Of a DNA stretch of 64,000 bases, positions 11,793-24,600 are shown in pieces. The notes under the pieces are model-generated. The model ran no database searches and was not told the DNA's origin. It saw only the letters and a program-made list of their open reading frames with translations. Every line of letters begins with the position of its first letter. Within the stretch, counting starts at the first letter, position 1. Made by a program: the position numbers and the translations under genes. The DNA comes from Populus alba (lineage: Eukaryota > Streptophyta > Magnoliopsida > Malpighiales > Salicaceae), in contig NC_133288.1 of the NCBI RefSeq assembly GCF_005239225.2, positions 8,327,035 to 8,391,034 of the forward strand, read 5' to 3'.

Positions 11793-14700
11793 ATGGGAGG
11801 CGGTAATGGAGATGTAGAAGGAGGCAGCAACGATACCAACGGTGGAGATGACGAAGTGAATGTCAACATCAGATGTTCTAACGGCTCAAAATTCACTGTC
11901 AAAATTAGCTTGTCGTCAACCGTTGATTCGTTTAAGCAGCTTATCGCGAATCAGTGTGATGTGCCGTCTGATCAACAGCGATTGATTTATAAGGGTCGGA
12001 TCTTAAAGGATGATCAAACTCTACAAAGCTATGGTAATAAAATTAAAAGCCAATAATTATTTTCATTATTATTATTATAATTAAATTCCTTTTTTATTTT
12101 GATTAATTTCTTAAATTTTTTGGTGCTCTAAAATTATTGATCTGGATAATTAATTGATTAATTAACTGTTTAATGGGATTAAGTAGCTATCATTTCAGAT
12201 TGGTAGTTGTTGATGTACGGAAATACGATGCTGGCCGGAGGTGACATTATTTATAGGAATTATTGACGGGTTTTTGGTGTTAGTAAATAAAATGTTTTTT
12301 GATGCGGATGCTGGTACGCAACTTGACGTTGCTGCTCTTTAATGGTTGATAGGCTTGGAGGCAGATCATGCTGTCCACTTGGTTCGTGGGTTTGCACCAT
12401 CTGCACCAGTCAATGCAACTGCTGCAACCAATACTGGAGGTTTGAATACTGCTCCGACCAATACCAGAGCTGCTGGCTCTACTGATGATGGAGAACTCGG
12501 AGGATCTGGTTTTGGATCACTGTTTCCAGGACTTGGTTTAAATGGCTTGGGGGGCAGTGGTGGTTTGCTTGGAGCTGGACTTCCGGAGTTTGAACAAGTG
12601 CAGCAACAGCTGACTCGGAACCCCAACATCATGAGAGACATAATGAACACGCCTGTTGTTCAGAACCTAATGAATAACCCTGAAATCATGCGGAACTTGC
12701 TAATGAACAACCCTCAAATGCGTGAAATCATTGACCGAAATCCTGAGCTGGCACATATACTTAATGATCCTAGCACTCTTCGTCAAACACTTGAAGCTGC
12801 ACGAAACCCAGAGCTCATGCGTGAGATGATGCGCAACACAGATAGAGCTATGAGCAACATTGAATCTTCTCCTGAGGGATTCAACATGCTGAGGCGCATG
12901 TATGAAACTGTTCAAGAGCCATTTCTTAATGCAACTACAATGGCTGGAAATGCTGAAGGCGATAGTGCAAACCCATTTGCAGCGCTTTTAGGGACCCAAA
13001 CTGAGAACCAGGCCAGAGATGGATCAACTAATTTGTCAACCACTAGTTCTGAAACCACCACTGGCTCTCCTGCTCCAAATACTAACCCACTTCCCAACCC
13101 TTGGAGCAGTAAGCTCTCTCTTCCTTTCTCTCTCTTCTTATCGTATTGAAGCTATTTAGGAGGAGTTAGATCGAGCAGTTTAGTTTAATCCTATGTGCGG
13201 TATATGTTATTCTGCTCCTTGCTCACCTCTATCTCCCCTTTTTGTATTCTTTTTAACCTGATAACGTTTGAATTTCACTGTGTTGGAAATCGCAATTACT
13301 GATACTTTTCTGTAACATTTCAGTTTGTATATGGCAAAATTACATACCAATGCAAGAGGCACAACTTGTTTGTTGCTAGTCAGTGTGTTGTATGTATCCT
13401 TTTCTTGTTAATCTAAAACTATTTACAAGATAACTTGTTGATTTTTTTAACAGCTTGATAAGAGGAATTTCAACTTTTTTGGTCTTAAAAGTAAATATTT
13501 TCTTGCTTCATTTATGTTTTGTTTTCATAATGCAGATTATATATTAATTGCTTGTTTTAAATAACTGCACACTCTATGTAAATCTGACAGGTGGAGGTGC
13601 CCAAACTAACACCACAAGGTCGAATCCCACCAGTGATACTAGGCCACAGGCACCTACCGGGCTAGGTGGACTTGGTCTCCCTGATCTTGACAACATGTTT
13701 AGTGTTATGCCAGATGCTGCTATGGTGAACCAGTTGATGCAAAATCCAGCTATTTCACAAATGATGCAAAGCTTCATGTCCAGCCCTCAGTACATGAACC
13801 AGGTATAAATTTATCATGTTGCTTGGTAAAATTCTTGTGGGTGAAATTTCCTTCTTACCAATATCAATCAAGTTTCAGATTATTGGTATGAATCCCCAAC
13901 TCCGCAGCATGCTTGATTCCAATCCTCAACTAAGAGAAATGATGCAAAACCCAGAATTTCTTCGTCAATTGACATCTCCTGAGACATTGCAGGTATAAGA
14001 ACTTTATAGCTGTTTGTGCATGCCCTTAGATTCTCCCCTCTCTAATGAACACATGTAGATGCCTGCAAAGCACTTGTACAAAACACCCCCCCACCACACA
14101 CACACACACACACACACACCACTGCCGGCGCCACGGCCACAGACACTACCACAACCAAACTATAGGCTTGGAAGCAAGTAGACATTGAGTATTATTCGCT
14201 TCTTCATGCTGTTCATGGGCATTTGCATTTTGTTGTTGGTCAATAGCCTTAACCAGTAGCTTAATAGCAACAAATATTTTTTTTTTTGTGAATTATATTT
14301 AATCTGGAAAAGAGTGCCCATACAGTTTTCAAAAATAAGCTTAAGCCATTATTTGATTTCTCTTCTTGCAGCAACTTTTGACTTTCCAGCAATCTCTTAT
14401 GTCTCAACTTGGTCAGCGACAGTCAACCCAGTAAGTGACGGTGCAATTTCTTTTCTTAGTTTGTCTATAAGTTGTGTGGGGTAGCTATGGTTTTAGATTT
14501 CATATTGATTAGTAGCTATCAGTAGCTTCTTTTTTGGTTGGGTAACTCGATGCTCCATTGCAGGGCACAAGGTCAGACTGGTGCTGGTACAGGTATTGAA
14601 GATATCACCTATAATATACCATGTCTTTTCTTTTGGTTGAAACTATGTCTTGTTATTACTTTTGATATGTTTCCCCCCCTTTCAACTGTCTTTTACATGA

Positions 14701-15740
14701 TTCAAACTGCAAATTGTCTGGTAGGCAGGCCTTAATTTATAAATTTTTAAAATTGGTTTAATTATCTTTGTCATTGTTTCATTAACAGCATAGTTTTCCG
14801 TCACTTGAAATCTTTAATTTCTGAAATATTAGGCTGCAGAGGATTTTATTTCTTATTTTTAAGGAAATTGACAGCATTACAATTTTAGTATATGATATGT
14901 CTCAACATTTCTCTGTGTCTATGTCAAACTATTCGGGGCTTGCATATGATGTACATGAAAGATTCTGTGAACTTGTGGTGGCTTTTCTGGTGTTATAAAT
15001 ATGGATAGCACAGGTTATTTTCTAACAAAGAAAAATATGATAAAACACAAGTGAGCAACCTTTGAGTTTATGTACTTTTTAGTTTTTATCAGTGAAAAGG
15101 ATATATTAGGTCTATCATAATGAACCTGCGGTTTTAGAATTCTATCTTTCGCTCATAGCTGCACCATAAATGGTTAATACGTGTGTTGTGTTAATGCCTT
15201 TGATTGCTCTGGGGTCCATGTTGGATCCACAACTGTAGCTTAAATGTTAAACCTCATTTGTGGGCGTCCATGGTTATATTGGACTCTTCTTTCACATATT
15301 TCCCTCCCAGGATCCTCCCAATAAGGAGAAAAAAGGAGCTCTCCTTTTGTCTTGAGAAGATTATTTGTTCAATTATGGGTTTGTACTGTTGCCGCATTTG
15401 CAGGAACAGCCAGCAATGCTGGTTTGGAGATGTTAATGAATATGTTTGGTGGGCTTGGGGCTGGCAGCCTGGCTGTTCCCAACAGATCAAATGGTTACTA
15501 TTCCTTCCGTGTTTTTCTTTTCCTTTTCGGGTTTTGTAATGCTGCTATTAAGTTTTGCCTGCTTTGCACTCATTACATTCTGCATACCCAGTGCCCCCAG
15601 AAGAACTATATGCGACCCAGCTGTCACAGCTTCAAGAAATGGGTTTCTTTGACACACAAGAGAATATACGAGCACTAATTGCAACTGCAGGGAATGTCCA
15701 TGCTGCAGTGGAGCGACTTTTGGGAAGCACTGGTCAATAG
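11793..15740 (+). CDS. DSK2: DSK2-type ubiquilin (UBL-STI1-UBA ubiquitin receptor)
   Basis: A shuttle protein that carries ubiquitinated cargo to the proteasome and, in Arabidopsis, also to autophagy. Exons: 11793-12033, 12353-13108, 13591-13802, 13879-13992, 14372-14430, 14564-14592, 15404-15493, 15592-15740. Phases join perfectly to give 549 residues, the usual size of plant DSK2. The ubiquitin-like domain lies at about 22-94 (starting VNVNIRC), after a Gly/Asp-rich leader. STI1 repeats rich in NP and Met lie at about 174-275 and 377-460. The UBA domain at about 506-545 carries the MGF loop. The Gly/Leu-rich linker [18 protein letters not shown] precedes the first STI1. The start is the first ATG after a pyrimidine-rich leader; (CT)n tracts at 11621-11642 lie in the probable 5' UTR. 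An alternative reading that ignores the introns gives only truncated pieces. Confidence 0.95.
14096..14120. repeat. (CA)n microsatellite in DSK2 intron 4
   Basis: An uninterrupted run of about 11 CA units lies in the intron between the exons at 13879-13992 and 14372-14430, just after a C-rich stretch. Confidence 0.85.
14593..15403 (+). other. Intron 6 of the DSK2 gene
   Basis: About 0.8 kb between the short exon 14564-14592 and the exon starting [12 protein letters not shown]-rich, with no inserted element recognised. Confidence 0.7.
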
Positions 15741-15759
15741 TTGATTCATACTCCATCTT

Positions 15760-16614
15760 TTTACATGGTTAGCGTCGAGTTGGTCAGTTTATGACATGAG
15801 TTACCTTCAAGCCCGCAGTTTTCAGTATGAATAAGTTCAATTATGGTAGTAAAGGGCTGTGAACGTTCTCTGTGTGCCTATGATTGTTGGATTATCTCAT
15901 TTCTTCTCTGTCTCTTGTGAGGTGTCAGGCTGCATGTGTCATTGTACATACCTTATATTACTTTTTGTCATATGAATTGTTTGAAAATCTTCTCGGGACT
16001 TGAAGAATTCACAGCCCTACCATCCCCAATTCTATCTTTTCTTCACTAATTTCCCAATTAATCTCATTTGTTGGAAGTATTTAGTGCCCGTTTAAATTTT
16101 ACATGTGTTTCCTAATTTTGGCTCGTGGTGTGCAACAAAGACACTGCTAAGGTAGTTTGGCAACGGTAGAAGAAAGTGAATGCAGGAAGGAGGCCCTTGT
16201 TGCGTCTGTGACAGTAATGAAAGCCGCAAAATTATAGAACTAGGTTAGGAGCTCGTGTTACGCGGTGGCCTGCTCAAAAAACTTTTTGAACTACAAAAAA
16301 CCCACCCAGGCCTGTTAAAAAAAAATTGAACAAGATTTTTGAAGAAAATATAAAGAATGTCTTTCCCGCAGCAAATTCTTTTTACCAAAAAAAAATAGAA
16401 ACCAAAATTATAAGATTATAATTTTTGGTATAAATACTACATGTTTATTTTAAATTGTGATAAATTTAAAAATATCAAAATTAAATTAGAAAAAAAATCT
16501 ACAAATAAAAAAAATTCAAATGAAAAAACAAAAAGCTCAGGTGAGCTAGCGTGCTTGGCCCAACGGCCCCAACCTGCTTTGACTTTTTTATATTTTTCTT
16601 TTAAGGATAGGCAT

Positions 16615-16655
<41 letters not shown>

Positions 16656-19160
16656 CAGTAGACAACGTATCAGCTGCTATAATAGTTTCTAGCCATAACA
16701 GGTGGTCAAATAATCAGATATTCATTTCCTAGAGGTAAAAAAAACCCACTTTGACCCCTTTTTTTTTCATAAAAAAACCCTAAGAAACATCACAGGGAGT
16801 TCAAAAACCCATTATTGGTATAAAATCACCATTTAGTTGGTTAAAAAAAAATGACCCATAAAAAAACAAAACCCAAAATCCGATCTGAATTTTAAGGCAA
16901 GATAAATGGCAAAGAAGACTTGAATGTAACTCCCTTTATAAAATGAAATTTATTGATAACAAAAACGACAAGTCTTGTCACTGAAAAGTGCTAGTTTCTA
17001 AACATTTTTTTTGCTCCACCGTAATACGACTACTCTCTTTCCTCCCCCTCTTCTATCATGAAAAAAAATGAAGTCTTAGATTAGAATAAAATGTAAAAAA
17101 CTCATAAAAGAGGGATTGAAAAAAAAATTTTAGACAAAAAATGCTAAAAACACGCATCAACTATAGTAAAAAAAAGTGACCAAAAAAATTAAAGGATGAA
17201 AAAAAAAAACTTATAACACACTTACGATCCACAATAATTTTATGCCCGAGTGAACATTAAAATCCAAGAATTAATTTAGTTTTATTTGTAATTGTAATTT
17301 GTAGTTACATAATGAAGAATAAATTATTTCATTATGCATGTTTGCAAGATCAACTTTTGGTCCTTTGGAAGTGTGATATCATAAACATTTCCTGGAGTCT
17401 GGAATAATTAATTAATTAATAGGATAAATCATATTTCGCATTTATTGATTCAGAAATGTTTCATTTCTGTTGATATAGCTTGAAATTTCTGTTCATATAG
17501 TTTTTAAGTTCTTAAGGATTTCTGTCGGTTGTCATCATATGTATAGGTCTTGAGAAAAAGAAATCACCATGGACCTTTATTCTCCTTGGAGCTGAGATGA
17601 TTATGGCAACGCCATTGTCGTCTTCCCAGAAGATGTGTATGAACAAGTCGTGACGAGGTCGGAGATCCTAACATCCAGTGCTGTTTTGTCACTATGGTTT
17701 ATGGTTTACTATATATCATGTAACCCTGTTTCAACATAATAAAAGTGAAAGCTCCTTGTTTCTGTAGATGTAGTTATATTGTCGGACCATGTTAAGTCTT
17801 GTATTATTTTTAATTTTTTTTATTATAATATTTATCTATAATTACTGCTGCAGGTTTTTCACAACATGATGTATCTATTGAACACAAATGGAATCATTGT
17901 ATATAATTCGAATTTGAAAGGCAAATTACACTCATGTACGTGTGGTGAATCTAGTTAGGGATTCTAATGGTTTCCCTGCATGGAATAATTTCGTCCCTAA
18001 ATTTATGCAGCAGCTATTTTTTTTAATCATCAAGCAGTGATGTATGAATGGAAAATTTGCAATGGTTACCAAAACTTTGTGGAGACATTACCACAAATCT
18101 GCTGCTATAAATTGTGTTTTCATAATGGTTATATGGAGTAATATACAAGTAAGGAATTCATAATAAAGGAGAGGAAACGAGATATCAAATATATTCAATT
18201 TGATAATGATTTTTATTATTTTTTATTTTTTTTTGTTGAATGTTTTTATTAGTGGACCAATAGGGTTGTGTTGCTAATTTTGCCCAGTATAAGTGATTTA
18301 ATTAAAAATCTCATACGAATGGAATTCAGAGTGTATTACTGTTAATTTTTCTAGATATATCCCTTCAGCAAAAATAAGTGTGGATTGTTGCTTGACTTGA
18401 AACTTGAAAACACCACATTAACTTGTGTTGACTTTTTATTTTTTAGTTAGAGAAGAATTAGGGGTGATAGAATTTAAATTTGTAATTATTTGATTATTAA
18501 ATTTAATAATTGAAAATAAATTTTATAAAAAAGAAAACTTTAAATCATATGGTTATATGTTAGTGTATTTTTTCCATGTAAGTTTGTTATCTTTAATATT
18601 TTCACTCAAGCATCCTTTGTAATCCATATAAACTATTGAATAATTAATTGTTTTTATAATTACTTTGTTTTATTTTTTAAATCTCATTCATCATTATTTT
18701 ATTTGATTTAATTTTTATACTAGATTTGGTCATTATTTTTTTAATTGCTATTTATATTTTATTTTTTTATCCCTTTCTTGAATAATTTTATTCTTCCATT
18801 TTTTTCTAGTTATTTTATTTTATTTTCATTATTTTTTATGAGAATTGATTCTCATTTATTTGATTGTTATTTGTTTTGTTTTTTAATTTTGGGTTTTTGA
18901 TTAAGAATTTTACTTTGTGATTTTTCTGTGTTTGTCTTGTATGAGGTAATCTTAGTCTCATAACTTTTTTATTTAAGTTATAAAAGAGTCATTTTTTGAA
19001 AGTGATTACAAATATAAGTTTAAGCTAAAAAGTGTTTTTACTTAATGCTATCATAAAATGTGACTTATTACTTTGTAAACTTGGTGGCACTAAAATTGTA
19101 ATGTGTTTAATTAACCATATCAAGCAATCTATAAGATATATTTATAACTTGGCCAAATAG
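15760..19160. other. Intergenic spacer between DSK2 and the zinc-finger gene
   Basis: Contains the DSK2 3' UTR (to about 15.98 kb), a T-run of about 33 bases at 16618-16650, and A-rich low-complexity DNA (16.7-17.2 kb). A stretch at 18690-18860 looks like the reverse complement of the degenerate repeat at 6830-7150. A short coding-like relic at 17571-17741 is reported separately. No full gene is supported. Confidence 0.5.
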
Positions 19161-19164
19161 TTTT

Positions 19165-19475
19165 TTTTTCCCTAAAATATCTTCATAACAAGTTTCAAAT
19201 GAGTGGATTATATAATGTAATGTCGAATATATATATTCGACAGTTCATATTCGGTAGTACATTATATGTATAACAAGAGCATTATCTCGTTATACATATA
19301 ATGTATTGCCGAATATATACATGCGGTACATTATGTATATATTCGGCAGTACATTATATGTATAACGAGATAATGCACTTGTTATACATATAATGTATCG
19401 CCGAATATATATATTTGACACTACATTATATAATCTACTTGTTTGAGACTTCTTGTGAAGATATTTTTTTATGAA
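19165..19475. repeat. Fold-back element with about 150-bp inverted arms
   Basis: The sequence is an imperfect palindrome centred near 19327. The inner arms gccgaatatatacat (19308-19322) and atgtatatattcggc (19333-19347) are perfect complements. Further out, catataatg / cattatatg, ctcgttata / tataacgag and ggattatataatg / cattatataatct pair in order. The outer ends aaatatcttcataac and its counterpart cttgtgaagatattt also pair. The left arm has one 14-base insertion. It could be a fold-back transposon or a MITE with very long terminal inverted repeats. Confidence 0.75.
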
Positions 19476-19599
19476 TACTTGATTTATAAAATCCAATAAC
19501 TAGATTGTATAATGTATTGTCAAATATATATTTTCAAAAAAATATGAAACGGGTGGATTATATAATCCATCTTTCAAATTTTCTTGTGAATTACTTGAT

Positions 19600-20170
19600 T
19601 TATGAAATTCAATGATTGAAATATTTGGTAAGTGATGTCGTGAAATTTTTTGATAAGATTAGCATGACTAAATAAGTAATTCACAACTATACCAAATTTC
19701 TATTCTTGATGAAATCTAATGATCGAAATATTCTATTGGTGATGTAGTGAAAATGTTTCGATAAGATTAACATGGCTTAAAAGGTAATTAACAACTATAT
19801 TAGATTTGTGTTTTCTAAATAGATATCCAAATTACTTATTAAAGCATTAATAAAATCCAATATTGAAATATTTGATAGATATTGTTGTGGAAATTTTTGG
19901 ATAAGATTAGCATGACTAAAAAGGTAATTCACAACTATACCAAATTTATATTTTCTAGTTTTATTTTTTCTAAAATGGTTTCATAAAAAATCTAAAATGA
20001 GTGAATTCTTTAGTGTATTGCTAATTTTACTGAATTCATATCTTGAAATCTTCTCTATTGATGAACGAAATTCGATGATTAATATAATCGGAAAATAATG
20101 TCGTTCAAACATTTTAATAAGATAATCACGATGAAAAAGGTAATTCATATAAATACTAGATTTTTATTCA
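19600..20170. repeat. Degenerate tandem array, four copies
   Basis: A unit of about 100 bases (gaaattcaatgattgaaatat ... gataagattagcatgact ... ggtaattcacaactatacc) recurs near 19606, 19709, 19851 and 20064. The spacing is uneven (about 103, 142 and 213 bases) and divergence rises in the last copy. It abuts the fold-back element on one side and the zinc-finger promoter on the other. Confidence 0.7.
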
Positions 20171-20562
20171 CAATTTTTGTTTGGAACTACCAAATAGGCA
20201 TAAAATATTAAAGTTAAAAAATCAAACTTTTCCTATTTTGATTAATTCGCACACCTATGACCAGCATGATATAACTTTTCATGACCACCACCATCAAGGG
20301 CACATTCGTAAATTAAGAAACCAATGAGGCACCAACGTTATAGTTTCCCTCCTCTTCGAAATGCCACCAATTTCCACCCCCTAACAACCAAGAATACACC
20401 ACATCATTACCGTCCAATACACTAACATAAAGCCACGTGTACGTCCAGAAATAAAGAATCACATCATTTAGCCATAGACCTAAACAGTACCATAACATGA
20501 AGAGACACCATAGGTAACTGTAACTAACTGCCATTTTAAATATTTTTTTGCCTCCACCACTC

Positions 20563-20570
20563 TTTAAATA
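20563..20570 (+). promoter_or_regulatory. TATA-like box of the zinc-finger gene
   Basis: TTTAAATA lies about 100 bases before the ATG at 20671 in an otherwise C/T-rich stretch, at a fitting distance for a short 5' UTR. Confidence 0.5.
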
Positions 20571-20670
20571 CGCCTTTGATTTGCTTGATCCTAGCACAAC
20601 AATTAATCACAAGTCATTAGCCCTTTAATCTCTTTGCTTTTGTTCTTAATCCCATTTTTCTTGATTCACC

Positions 20671-21513
20671 ATGACTAACAACAACAACAACAATAACAAG
20701 GATGCTGCTGTCATCCCTGATAAGGCCAATGAGCATTCAGAAGCAGCCAGCAGTCCTAGAAGAAACCTCAACAATCAAGAGGAGGCTATCGCCCCACCAA
20801 GGCCAGCAGTCCAACGGTCTACTGTCGAAACCGGTGGACCTTCTTCTGTTTCTGGTCCTGCCAGGCCGGCAGGAACTGAAGTTGGTACATCTCCTGCTGC
20901 CGTGACTTTAACCGGTGGTGCTAGCCCATCAACTCCTGTAATTAGTATTGGAGGGAGTGGTACTACTGTTGTTGATCCCAGTGTTGCTGCTACTGGAGTG
21001 GCTGGAGAGGGGTCGTCCTTGAGAAAACGATCTGGAAAGGGTGAAGAGAGCAGTCCTCATGTGTCCAAGAAGGCTAAAGCAGAGATGGACATTAATCCCG
21101 ACTCTGAACCGACGTGTTCCACATGTGGCCGAACATTTGCCTCCTGGAAGGCTGTATTCGGTCACATGCGTGCACACCCCGACCGCGGCTGGAGAGGTGC
21201 CTTCCCCCCTCCGCAATGGTCTCCAGAAAAGCCTAATGACCAGCAGGGAGATCAAAGTGCTTTACGAAGCCAGTTAGCACCAAGGCTGCTAAATCTGGCA
21301 ATAGACACTCTAAATCAGATGAAGCAGGATCGAGGTCATGAGGCTGCTGGTTCTTCGACAAATCGGAGAAACTTTGATTTGAATACGGAACCACCGAGAG
21401 AATCAGAAAGTAATTCTGGATCCTCTTCTCCTCCAAGCAGTGGAAACCGGTTTGATCTTAATAAACCTCCGAAAGCTGATCATAACAATGGCAACGAGGG
21501 AGCATCCAAATAA
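20671..21513 (+). CDS. Single C2H2 zinc-finger protein with two DLNxxP EAR motifs
   Basis: A probable nuclear transcriptional repressor, intronless, 280 residues. The N-terminal half is low complexity: Asn run at 3-10, then Ser/Gly/Thr/Pro-rich. Basic patches LRKRS (117-121) and SKKAK (132-136) look like nuclear localisation signals. One zinc finger, C149-x2-C152-x12-H165-x3-H169, has the core KAVFGHMRAH and so lacks the plant QALGGH signature, followed by GWRGAFPPP. The C-terminus has FDLNTEPP (235-242) and FDLNKPP (261-267), both DLNxxP-type EAR motifs, which in plants recruit TOPLESS co-repressors. The target genes cannot be inferred. The start is the first ATG after an in-frame-stop-rich leader. 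Confidence 0.9.
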   Translation: MTNNNNNNNKDAAVIPDKANEHSEAASSPRRNLNNQEEAIAPPRPAVQRSTVETGGPSSVSGPARPAGTEVGTSPAAVTLTGGASPSTPVISIGGSGTTVVDPSVAATGVAGEGSSLRKRSGKGEESSPHVSKKAKAEMDINPDSEPTCSTCGRTFASWKAVFGHMRAHPDRGWRGAFPPPQWSPEKPNDQQGDQSALRSQLAPRLLNLAIDTLNQMKQDRGHEAAGSSTNRRNFDLNTEPPRESESNSGSSSPPSSGNRFDLNKPPKADHNNGNEGASK

Positions 21514-21608
21514 ATTATAATGAGGCTGCTCAAAGATGTTGCTTTTACGTATGTTTTATTACTTGCTTTTAAATCATGCTCATTTGAGTATTAGAGATTT
21601 AGAGTTGT

Positions 21609-21614
21609 AATAAA
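21609..21614 (+). promoter_or_regulatory. Polyadenylation signal, zinc-finger gene
   Basis: AATAAA lies about 95 bases after the stop codon, within a T-rich 3' region. Confidence 0.5.
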
Positions 21615-21699
21615 TTATTTGTCCATTTAGTGGACATATGATCGCATTTAGATGTTCATTTTCATTTTCTTTTCTCTCTTTTTTTTGTTTTAACTAACG

Positions 21700-24600
21700 C
21701 TTGAAGGAAACTCTTGTTATATAGATAATAAGAATGGTGGGTACTTGTTTGTACTCGATATGGCTTCCTTCAAATTATCTCTTTGTTTCATTTTCCCTTC
21801 CATGCTTTTGTAACAAAGATGTTACGTGCATTTCTCTTTTCTGTTCTTCCTGTCCAACGTACGTGATGATATTTAAGGAGAGACATCATGTAAAAGATGT
21901 TAGGGTTAATTCTTGAAGCATCCTGGTGACTGCATGCTCTCTTATAACTCCACAGTCCACCATACAATAAGCAATACTCTAAATGCCATGATAATTTTAC
22001 GCCTAAACAAAGAAGTCCCGGATGGATTACTCGCATTACAAATTAAGGGAATTAACTTTTTCTGAGAGAATTGTGAAGAGTACTAATTTCAGCTTCTGCT
22101 TGTAAATTCTTGAAACCGGCATGCCATGCCAGTCCAACTGGATAAACTGCGTGTTTGAACGTAGAACGACTCGGGAATATCAACAGAATAGGTTTTAATT
22201 CGAAAACATCTTGTTTGCCAGAGTAGAAATGTGTTCCATTCGATTCGATTCGTGCTATAGGTAGGAGCGGTGCAGAGATTAGCATCTGGACATTTCAATC
22301 ACAGTTCTTGATTATACACAGACCTTTTAGACTTTGAAAAGACAGTACTGATCATTGATTTGTCGGCTAACGTTAAGATTTTGATGACAATCTTCATCTT
22401 CGTTCTTCATGCTTTGTATTTGTCTGTTCTTTTCTTTATTTCCTCTGAAATTAAGAAAGTTGCATATATGTAATTGGAAACAAAGTAATACATCGAAGGT
22501 TGGGGTAATAATTTTAAGTCACTTGTTTCTCCGTGTAAAATTCGTTCAAACTGTTTCCTAGCATCCATTTTTACCCTAAAACACAAGTATATAGAAATGA
22601 AAACGATAAATAAATAAAATCTTATTTTAGAAATAATATTAATTTAATGCCATAAATTTATAAATTACTTCTATGGCAAGGGATTGCGTGATTAGCCACC
22701 TTTGTTTTGTGAAGTTCTTATAAATATCACTTCATCAAATTGCGTTTCCAACTATTTTTTTTTATATATATATTTTTGAATTATTTAGATGTGTTAAAGT
22801 TAAAAATATTTCTTTTAAAAATAAAAAAATATTAACATTTTAAAAAGCAATCACTATCATATTTCTAACTTTAAAATTATAAAAAAAATTCTAGTTATAG
22901 AAAAATTAATAGGATGTTTTAAGAAAATATTAATTTCTTACGTATATCATTTATTGACTTATTGATTATCATGGTCATATACACTATATTTGTTGATATC
23001 TTACAACCCGATCTAAGTTTTCGATTATATTATGGAAACATAATTTTAATTCTTTTACTTTTTATTTATTGACTTATTGATTATCAAACTTTTCTACGTG
23101 TGTGGTCAACTAAGTTTTTATATCATGTAAAAAATCATTTTAATTTAAAAAACTTAAATTTTTAAGTAAAATATAATAAATAAATTTATATTACTCTTCT
23201 AATACTATATTACTAAATTATAATCAACTATACTTGATTAAAAAGTTGATTGTATTCGTTGCTCTAAGCATAGAATCTCTTGAAGCACATCAACACACCT
23301 GGCTACACAATGAACTGCATTGAAAATACTTTTATTTTGGGATGATAATGTAATTGTTTAACAATTTATATTAGGTGGAGAAACATCAATATGAATTTAT
23401 AAATACTACTAAATTAATTATATTAAAATATTAATAATAATCTTATCGCAAATATGTATTTTAATCAAAAGAGTGATTGATTTAACTAACCAAGAAACCG
23501 AGAAAAAAAATCAGGAACCCCTTTTTTTCATTCAAACTCATTTCATTTAAATCCCATATTTTAGCTATAATTAAACACTCTACTCACATTTAATTAACTA
23601 CAAATTATTGGAAAGAATTCACTTCAATATTCCCATCAAAATTAATTACACCTTCAATCCACCAAAAAAAAAAAAAAACACCCACGAATATCCAGATTGA
23701 ACAAAATGTTTCTTTATATAAAGAGCTCTGCAAAATTATAAGATAAAGCTTTGTTCGATTTTTTATTTTTTGTATTTATTAGCATAGCTACGCTATCTAG
23801 CGACGTTGAATTTGCTACATATTAAGTTCAGCATGCTCAACATTGGTCAACAGAGTCATTTAACTATATTTTATATTACAAGGATTAATTAATTTATTTT
23901 AATAAACTAGCTAGATAGATTGAATTATAATTAAATATTACATGCATTCATCAATCCAAAACCTAATATTTTCATGTGTACCATATTTTGACACATACAT
24001 ATATATATAGAGATAAAACTGCTAATATTTTCTTGTATATACGTGACTCTCCTAGTGGCTAATAATAGCTCACGGTCCCGAAACCATCCTCTGCCATAAG
24101 ACCATGAGCTCATCTGGGTGAGGTTACATGAGAGCACAAAAATAAGAGATAAAGAATTGCCAATGCATGGCGTTCTCATAAAAGCCTTGCATTTAAATAA
24201 ATAACTAAATAAATAAAGTTCTATTATCCTCATCGCATTAATTCTTCTTCTTGTTTTATTTTAGAGAATTCTCTTGTCATTTTACTGGACCAGCTAGAAG
24301 AATTGCCAAGCTAGCATGCAAACAAAATTAGTATCCTTGCTTGAATCAATCTGCCAAGGGATACATTTAATAATAGTACTAATCAATTTATCTATCTTTT
24401 TTTATTTATTTAGATTTTATTCTAAACACTTAAGATAATTATCATATAAAATAAAAATTATTTAATTAATATAATTGATTTCTTGACACGGTTTTAAAAT
24501 AAATAATGTTTAATAAATATATTCGGAAAATGTTTAATGCATGGATGTCTTAGTTAGCTTTTCCCTTGAAAGCATGTCTTTAATATGTCATTAGCTGCTA

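Noticed and set aside
12366..13097. Minus-strand open frames across the DSK2 second exon
   Set aside because: They mirror the plus-strand coding sequence. The plus frame has UBL/STI1 motifs and consistent splice sites.
21788..22298. Minus-strand open frames downstream of the zinc-finger gene
   Set aside because: Short, overlapping in two frames, no motif, no splice context.
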